From positions 1 through 10,301 of the forward strand of contig JBBQEJ010000178.1 of the NCBI GenBank assembly GCA_038320555.1: 10,301 nt of DNA. The letters are read 5' to 3'. Under the pieces are notes generated by a model. That model worked only from the letters and a program-made list of their open reading frames with translations, did no database searches and was not told where the DNA came from. Below are positions 6,150-10,301 of the stretch, piece by piece. The position numbers were made by a program, and so were the translations under genes. The DNA comes from JALZOC01 sp038320555. GTDB taxonomy: Bacteria > Acidobacteriota > Vicinamibacteria > Vicinamibacterales > 2-12-FULL-66-21. How positions within the stretch are numbered: position 1 is the stretch's first letter; every line of letters starts with the position of its first letter.

Positions 6150-6385
6150 CGATCCGGCTGTTCGCCCGTCTCCGGGATATGGCAGGCGCCGGCGCGCTCC
6201 GGCGTGAGCTGCCCGGCGGGGCCATCGCGCGTAGCGCGTGGGATTCGCTCGTCGGCCAGTTTCCCGACTTCGACGACTACACGCGGGCCGTCTCGTGCGC
6301 CGTCAACGAAGAGCATGCGCGCATGACGACCCCGCTGAATGACGGCGACGAAGTCGCGTTCCTCCCTCCGGTGTCGGGGGGATAA
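6140..6385 (+). CDS. moaD: Molybdopterin synthase small subunit (sulfur carrier)
   Basis: MoaD is a ubiquitin-like beta-grasp sulfur carrier; its C-terminal Gly-Gly is adenylated and thiocarboxylated by MoeB-type enzymes and inserted into the MoaE active site. The 81-residue length is normal. The N-terminal strand HVTIRLFARLRDMAG (2-16), the NDGDEVAFLPPVSGG ending (67-81) and the terminal Gly80-Gly81 fit the family. ThiS has the same fold and ending, and thiD is nearby, but the length, the LFARLRDMAG motif and the 10-base overlap with moaE favour MoaD. The 10-base overlap should couple translation and keep the subunits in balance. Confidence 0.93.
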   Translation: MHVTIRLFARLRDMAGAGALRRELPGGAIARSAWDSLVGQFPDFDDYTRAVSCAVNEEHARMTTPLNDGDEVAFLPPVSGG

Positions 6386-6387
6386 CA

Positions 6388-6429
6388 TTCGCGGCTCGCG
6401 GTTCGCGGTTCGCAGTTCGCGGTTCCCGC
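6388..6429. repeat. Tandem heptamer array (TTCGCGG, five to six copies)
   Basis: Six consecutive 7-base units fill most of the gap between moaD and prfA: ttcgcgg (6388), ctcgcgg (6395), ttcgcgg (6402), ttcgcag (6409), ttcgcgg (6416) and a diverged ttcccgc (6423). The array begins 2 bases after the moaD stop and ends 10 bases before the prfA start. The period is the same as in the cluster at 4025-4195, but the unit sequence differs. A role in separating the moa genes from prfA transcription is possible but not shown. Confidence 0.9.
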
Positions 6430-6439
6430 TTGAGAGATC

Positions 6440-7546
6440 ATGTTCGACAAACTGAGCGCCGTGGAAGCGCAGTACGAAAAACTGATGACGGAAATGGCCG
6501 ACCCCATCGTGCAGGGGGATACGGCCAAGTTCCGCGCGCATTCGAAGATGCTCGCGGAGATCCAACCGCTCGTCGAGCGCTTCCGCGAATACAAAGAGGT
6601 GGTGGCTGAGCTCACCTCCACCGAGAGTCTGATGAAGGATCCCGACATGCGCGAGCTCGCGCAGGCGGAGATGACGTCGCTCGAGACGCGACGCGACCAG
6701 CTGCTCGCCGACCTCAAGCTGCTCCTGGTCCCCAAGGATCCCAATGATGCCAAGAACGTCGTCCTGGAAATCCGCGCGGGTGCCGGTGGCGACGAGGCGG
6801 CCCTGTTCGCGTCGGACCTGTTCCGCATGTACTCCCGATACGCCGAGCGGCAAGGCTGGCGCGTCGAAGTGCTCAACATGAGCGACAGCGGCGCGGGTGG
6901 CTCCAAGGAAGTCACCGCAATCATCGAGGGACGCGGGGTGTACAGCCGGCTCAAGTACGAAAGCGGGGTCCACCGCGTACAGCGCGTACCGGCGACCGAG
7001 GCCAGCGGCCGCATTCATACCTCCACCGGCACGGTTGCGGTGCTGCCGGAAGCGGAAGAAGTCGACATCCAAATCGATGCGAAAGACCTCCGCATCGACA
7101 CGTTCTGCTCGAGCGGCCCGGGCGGCCAGAGCGTCAACACCACGTATTCGGCGGTCCGGATTACCCACATCCCGACCAACACCGTGGTGTCGCAGCAGGA
7201 CGAGAAATCGCAGGTCAAGAATCGCGCGAAGGCCATGAAAGTGCTGCGTTCGAGGCTCTACGAGATGGAGATGCGAAAGCAACAGGAGGCGATCGCCAAG
7301 GACCGCCGGACGCAGGTCGGGACCGGAGACCGGTCCGAGAAGATTCGCACGTATAACTTCCGCGACAACCGCATCACTGACCATCGGATCGGGTTCACGA
7401 TGCACCAGCTCACCCAGGCGCTCGACGGAGACATCGATGACCTCATCGACGCGGCCGTCGCGCATTTCACGTCCGAGAAGCTCAAGGAAGCGACCGATAG
7501 CGATACCGACAGCGAGTCTGATTCCGGCGCCGATACCGTGCATTGA
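6440..7546 (+). CDS. prfA: Peptide chain release factor 1
   Basis: RF1 recognises UAA and UAG stop codons in the ribosomal A site and triggers hydrolysis of the finished peptide. The 368-residue protein has the N-terminal helical domain, the acidic GAGGDEAALFASDLFRMYSRY stretch beginning at residue 114, the codon-reading motif RVPATE (182-187; PAT is typical of RF1, whereas RF2 has SPF), and the catalytic SSGPGGQSVNTTYSAVRITH (224-243) with GGQ at 228-230. Gln230 is the expected PrmC methylation target, and prmC follows directly. No internal frameshift is present, as expected for RF1 rather than RF2. The last 18 residues (351-368) form an unusual Ser/Asp-rich tail beyond the normal end. The start ATG has a modest GAGAG ribosome site at 6432-6436. 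The stop overlaps the prmC start by one base. Confidence 0.97.
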   Translation: MFDKLSAVEAQYEKLMTEMADPIVQGDTAKFRAHSKMLAEIQPLVERFREYKEVVAELTSTESLMKDPDMRELAQAEMTSLETRRDQLLADLKLLLVPKDPNDAKNVVLEIRAGAGGDEAALFASDLFRMYSRYAERQGWRVEVLNMSDSGAGGSKEVTAIIEGRGVYSRLKYESGVHRVQRVPATEASGRIHTSTGTVAVLPEAEEVDIQIDAKDLRIDTFCSSGPGGQSVNTTYSAVRITHIPTNTVVSQQDEKSQVKNRAKAMKVLRSRLYEMEMRKQQEAIAKDRRTQVGTGDRSEKIRTYNFRDNRITDHRIGFTMHQLTQALDGDIDDLIDAAVAHFTSEKLKEATDSDTDSESDSGADTVH

Positions 7547-8397
7547 TGGCGTCGCTCCACGAGCGCCTCGCCGACGCGCGGGAGACGCTCATCCGGGCCG
7601 GAATTCCCGCGGAGGGGGCCGCGCTCGACGCCGAAGTGCTGGCGCGTCACGTCCTCGACTGCGATCGCGCCACCTTGCTGACCCGCGCCCGCGACCCGCT
7701 CCCATCGGCCTTCGACCGCCTCTATCGCGCGCTCGTCGCCCGCCGAGTCGCGCGCGAACCTGTGGCATATATCGTCGGCCACCGCGAGTTCTGGGGCCTC
7801 GAGTTCGACGTCACGCCGGCGGTGCTTATTCCTCGTCCGGAAACCGAACTCGTCGTTGAGGAAGCGCTCGCGTCGTTGCCACGGCGCGACACCGTGCGTC
7901 ACGTCATCGACGTTGGTACTGGCAGCGGCTGCCTCGCGGTGACATTGGCCATCGAGTTTCTTCCGGCGAGCGTCACCGCGACGGATACGTCGCACGAGGC
8001 ATTGGCGGTTGCGTACCGGAACGCCGATCGCCACAACGTCATCGGGCGCATCACGTTCGTGCAGGCCGACGTGCTGGAGGAGGTCACGGGACCGGCCGAC
8101 CTGATCGTGTCAAACCCTCCATACGTTCCTGCGGGCGATGCGGCAACGCTTCAACCTGAAGTAGCGCGCTACGAGCCCTCCTCCGCCCTCTATGGCGGGC
8201 CAGACGGGCTCGATGTGATTCGGCGGCTTGTCGGCAGCGCCCGCCAGCATCTTGCCGCGGGTGGCTGGCTCATTATTGAATTCGGCTTCGGCCAGGAAGC
8301 GGCCGTGTGCGAGGCCGCGCGGGAAGCGGGCTGGAACGTGGCGCGCATCCGCAGCGACTTGCAGGGAATCCCGCGAGTCGCGGTCCTCAGGAGGTAA
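7546..8397 (+). CDS. prmC: Release factor glutamine N5-methyltransferase
   Basis: PrmC methylates the GGQ glutamine of release factors RF1 and RF2 using SAM, increasing termination efficiency. The 283-residue protein has the N-terminal helical substrate domain, the linker PVAYIVGHREFWGLEFDV (72-89) and LIPRPETELVVEEAL (94-108), SAM motif I VIDVGTGSGCLAV (120-132), and the catalytic NPPY (190-193), which holds the target amide. The ending GIPRVAVLRR is also typical. I chose ATG 7546, which forms TGATG with the prfA stop; a TTG one codon earlier is possible. The one-base overlap suggests that ribosomes finishing prfA reinitiate here. The stop TAA (8395-8397) lies directly after a strong Shine-Dalgarno that serves the HIT gene. 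Confidence 0.96.
   Translation: MASLHERLADARETLIRAGIPAEGAALDAEVLARHVLDCDRATLLTRARDPLPSAFDRLYRALVARRVAREPVAYIVGHREFWGLEFDVTPAVLIPRPETELVVEEALASLPRRDTVRHVIDVGTGSGCLAVTLAIEFLPASVTATDTSHEALAVAYRNADRHNVIGRITFVQADVLEEVTGPADLIVSNPPYVPAGDAATLQPEVARYEPSSALYGGPDGLDVIRRLVGSARQHLAAGGWLIIEFGFGQEAAVCEAAREAGWNVARIRSDLQGIPRVAVLRR
8389..8394 (+). promoter_or_regulatory. Ribosome binding site deciding the GTG start of the HIT gene
   Basis: A perfect AGGAGG forms the last two sense codons of prmC. It lies 4 bases before GTG 8399, the in-frame start of the HIT protein. An ATG at 8397 overlaps that GTG in another frame and is only 2 bases from the AGGAGG; it would give an unconserved peptide ending near 8549. 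The conserved CLFCKI sequence immediately after the GTG settles the choice. Confidence 0.8.
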
Positions 8398-8398
8398 T

Positions 8399-8743
8399 GT
8401 GGCGGCTTGTCTCTTCTGCAAGATCGTCGCGGGGCAGATTCCCGCAACCATCGTGTTCCAGGACGACCACGTCGTGGCATTCAAGGACATCACGCCACGG
8501 GCTCCCACACATGTGCTCATCGTGCCGCGGCGCCACATCGCGAGCCTGAACGACCTCGGCGCAGGCGACGACGCGCTGGTCGGCGAAATGGTGCGAGCGG
8601 CCGCCGCCATCGCCAGGGAGCAGGGGCTCGCGGACCGCGGGTATCGCACCGTCTTCAACTGCAATGCCGACGCCGGCCAGACGGTTTTTCACATCCACCT
8701 GCATCTGCTCGGTGGACGCACGATGGCCTGGCCGCCGGGATAG
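8399..8743 (+). CDS. HIT family protein, HINT type (purine nucleoside phosphoramidase-like)
   Basis: HINT proteins are small dimeric cytoplasmic enzymes that hydrolyse adenosine phosphoramidates and aminoacyl-adenylates. The 114-residue protein is full length. It has the N-terminal CLFCKIVAGQIPA (4-16, with the CxxC often linked to zinc), FKDITPRAPTHVLIVPRRHI (28-47), the nucleotide-contacting NCNADAGQTVFHIHLHLLGG (88-106/107 region) and the histidine triad HIHLH (98-102), ending in WPPG as in many HINT proteins. The start is GTG, one base after the prmC stop, served by an AGGAGG inside prmC. It is the last gene of the prfA-prmC run, and its stop is 10 bases from the stop of a convergent gene. 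A link to termination is not shown; the position may simply be operon packing. Confidence 0.94.
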   Translation: MAACLFCKIVAGQIPATIVFQDDHVVAFKDITPRAPTHVLIVPRRHIASLNDLGAGDDALVGEMVRAAAAIAREQGLADRGYRTVFNCNADAGQTVFHIHLHLLGGRTMAWPPG

Positions 8744-8753
8744 GACTCAGAGC

Positions 8754-9578
8754 CTATCGCGCGAGCAGGTACTGCCCCCGCCCGGCCTCCCGCGCGAGAA
8801 AGAAATCCACCGCGCGGAAGCCGCGGCCGAAGTATGTCTGAAAAATCGTTCTCGTCGTCATGCGCCAGGCCAGGGCGAGGTCCGGCCGGCGCACTTGCAT
8901 GTCGGTGAAGCTGGTGGGGATCTCAACGAGCAGACGACGGCCGGAATCGGCGTCCAGCATGGGGCGCCCCGGCTCGAGCCATTCCCCGGCGATCGTCGAA
9001 GGATTCACGAGAACGGCGGACATCACGGTACTGTCGCGCATCAAGGGGGACCCTGTCGCCGCGAGACGACGCTCCACGTGCGGCGTCGTCAACCGCCATT
9101 CTGCGACAAAGCGATCCGTGGGCGTGGCCTTGTGCAGCGGGCTACTCGATTCGCCGTAAATGTTCTCTTCGTACTCCTCGACCACGATGCCGAGTTTCGT
9201 GAAATTGAGATGCGCGTTGAGCGCCTGCAGAGGGTCGTAGGTCCACTCAATCAGATCGATGCCCATGCGCATCGCCTGTTCCCGCTGCGCGAGTTTGAGG
9301 CGAACGCCCAGGCCGCCCGCTCGCGCATCCGGGGTTACGCCAAGCATGTGCGACCACTGTATGGTCCGCCCGTCCTTCACAGCGGGGATCGAATAGACGA
9401 ACCCCTTCATCTCGTCCGCTTCGTCGAACGCGCCGAGGAGAATGCCGCCGCGCTTGATCGTGACGATAAGGACCGCCGGTGGGACGACATCCTCCGCGTC
9501 GGCGTAACTCCACACGATCTTCTCGAGATCGGCCACCTTGCGGCACTCTCCGAGCGTTGTCAACGGACGGATTTGCAT
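8754..9578 (-). CDS. GNAT superfamily acetyltransferase, COG3375-like
   Basis: The 274-residue protein has a GNAT fold in its N-terminal half. HMLGVTPDARAGGLGVRLKL (77-96) contains the acetyl-CoA pyrophosphate loop R-x-x-G-x-G (Arg86 to Gly91), followed by LIEWTYDPLQALNAHLNF (109-126) and LGIVVEEYEENIYG (129-142). The C-terminal half, with SPLHKATPTDRFVAEWRL (146-163) and VEIPTSF (218-224), goes beyond a minimal GNAT and resembles the COG3375 family as I remember it. The acceptor substrate is unknown. It starts 24 bases after the stop of the HAD-family gene on the same strand, so the two probably form an operon. Its stop is 10 bases from that of the HIT gene, leaving no space for a separate terminator. 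No strong ribosome site is visible before ATG 9578. Confidence 0.85.
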   Translation of the reverse strand: MQIRPLTTLGECRKVADLEKIVWSYADAEDVVPPAVLIVTIKRGGILLGAFDEADEMKGFVYSIPAVKDGRTIQWSHMLGVTPDARAGGLGVRLKLAQREQAMRMGIDLIEWTYDPLQALNAHLNFTKLGIVVEEYEENIYGESSSPLHKATPTDRFVAEWRLTTPHVERRLAATGSPLMRDSTVMSAVLVNPSTIAGEWLEPGRPMLDADSGRRLLVEIPTSFTDMQVRRPDLALAWRMTTRTIFQTYFGRGFRAVDFFLAREAGRGQYLLAR

Positions 9579-9602
9579 CTGGACACACCGACCCAGACTT
9601 CC

Positions 9603-10292
9603 TTACACACCCACTAATGGCGGTAGCTCGCGGAGGGACCGGATCACGGGCACGTCAGGCGGGGCCGTCACCGGACCCGACCGTGCGACGAGAACCCCGC
9701 GCATGCCGAGCCGCCTTGCGCCGTCTACGTCGTGTGTCAGGCTGTCGCCGACCATGACCGCTTCAGCTGCTTCCACGCGCGCCGCGCGGAGCGCGGCTTC
9801 GAAGATACTGCGATGCGGCTTCATATAGCCGTGCTCCACCGACGACACCGTGACAGCGAAGAGTCCCTGCAAATCGAAATGGGTCTGGAACGATTTCAGG
9901 CCCCGGTGCGAGTTCGAGATCAATCCCATCTTCAGCCCTGACGCGTGAAGCGTCCGAAGCACTTCGGGCACGTCGTCGTACATCGTGAAGTGCTGGCAGG
10001 CGGCCCACTCGTCGTAGATCTCGCGCGAACACTCGTCGACGCGCGGTCCGCTGCCGCCCATCCGCTCGATGATGTGGCTCGTATAAGCAATGAAGATCTC
10101 GGGGTCGTAGACATCGTCGAGGCTGTCGAGCATCGGCGCGGCGCTCGCGACGGCCTGCTCGAACTGCAGCGGGTCGACATCGATTCCGTAGCGGGCGCAG
10201 AACGCCTGGTAGCCCTCGCCCAGGAACGTCGGCCCTGGAAAGATCAGCGTGAAGTCGACATCGAAAAAGACAGCCTTCGCGGACGGTGGCAT
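9603..10292 (-). CDS. HAD-superfamily hydrolase (haloacid dehalogenase-like phosphatase)
   Basis: The 229-residue cytoplasmic protein has all four HAD motifs. Motif I is FFDVDFTLI (9-17), with nucleophile Asp11 and acid/base Asp13. Motif II is GLISNS (123-128), with Ser126. Motif III is the lysine in YMKPHRSIFEAAL (156-168), Lys158. Motif IV is VMVGDSLTHDVDGARRLGMR (179-198), with Asp183 and Asp188. A helical cap occupies about 20-105. It is most likely a small-molecule phosphatase of the subfamily I, phosphoglycolate-phosphatase/REG-2-like type, but the substrate cannot be read from sequence. The start ATG at 10292 is 9 bases from the window edge, so its ribosome site and promoter cannot be judged, though motif I is at the usual distance from this start. 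The COG3375-like gene follows after 24 bases. Confidence 0.92.
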   Translation of the reverse strand: MPPSAKAVFFDVDFTLIFPGPTFLGEGYQAFCARYGIDVDPLQFEQAVASAAPMLDSLDDVYDPEIFIAYTSHIIERMGGSGPRVDECSREIYDEWAACQHFTMYDDVPEVLRTLHASGLKMGLISNSHRGLKSFQTHFDLQGLFAVTVSSVEHGYMKPHRSIFEAALRAARVEAAEAVMVGDSLTHDVDGARRLGMRGVLVARSGPVTAPPDVPVIRSLRELPPLVGV

Positions 10293-10301
10293 CTGGTTAT
10301 T

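Noticed and set aside
6140..6385. ThiS rather than MoaD
   Set aside because: Although thiD is near and the Gly-Gly end is shared, the 81-residue length and the 10-base overlap with moaE point to MoaD.
5945..7543. A 532-codon open frame on the minus strand across moaE, moaD and prfA
   Set aside because: It is antisense to three well-recognised genes, its product has no recognisable motif, and it includes the repeat-encoded REPRTANREPR-like stretch. It is typical of long chance frames in GC-rich DNA.
8664..9617. A 317-codon plus-strand open frame opposite the acetyltransferase gene
   Set aside because: It overlaps the conserved 3' end of the HIT gene in another frame and is the complement of the GNAT gene, whose acetyl-CoA loop is clear.

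Overview
This is a GC-rich, gene-dense bacterial chromosomal window of mostly housekeeping and cofactor genes. I see no phage, transposon, CRISPR array, plasmid functions, tRNA or rRNA. The style suggests Acidobacteriota, possibly Vicinamibacteria: high GC, tightly packed genes, an exported-type methyltransferase whose leader resembles acidobacterial proteins I remember, and 7-bp tandem repeats between genes. This placement is inference from general resemblance, not a search result.

Layout. (1) 2-4024, plus strand, one compact run: the C-terminal part of an aspartate ammonia-lyase (aspA) cut by the window edge, a class I SAM methyltransferase with an N-terminal signal or anchor segment, a trans-polyprenyl diphosphate synthase, and a 649-residue protein with about five membrane segments followed by an alkaline-phosphatase-superfamily domain. 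(2) 4025-4195, a convergent intergenic region of degenerate 7-bp repeats folded into a long imperfect inverted repeat; it runs into the 3' end of bioY. (3) 4178-4804, minus strand: bioY, biotin uptake. (4) 4805-4881, a short divergent promoter region with a 46-bp imperfect palindrome. (5) 4882-6385, plus strand: thiD, moaE, moaD (thiamine and molybdopterin synthesis). (6) 6386-6439, a second 7-bp tandem array of different sequence. (7) 6440-8743, plus strand: prfA (release factor 1), prmC (the methyltransferase that modifies release factors) and a HINT-type HIT protein, nearly without gaps. (8) 8754-10292, minus strand: a HAD-family hydrolase followed by a COG3375-type GNAT acetyltransferase, convergent with the HIT gene.

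Clear functional links are prfA with prmC (substrate and modifying enzyme), moaE with moaD (two subunits of one synthase), and thiD beside bioY (vitamin supply). The points most worth checking are: aspA reading about 200 bases into the methyltransferase gene, which a single missing G would explain; the phosphodiesterase-like membrane protein, which keeps the family's fold signatures but appears to lack three metal-binding histidines; and the two intergenic heptamer arrays, one of which seems to supply the last codons and stop of bioY. I do not find convincing evidence of a new multi-gene system.
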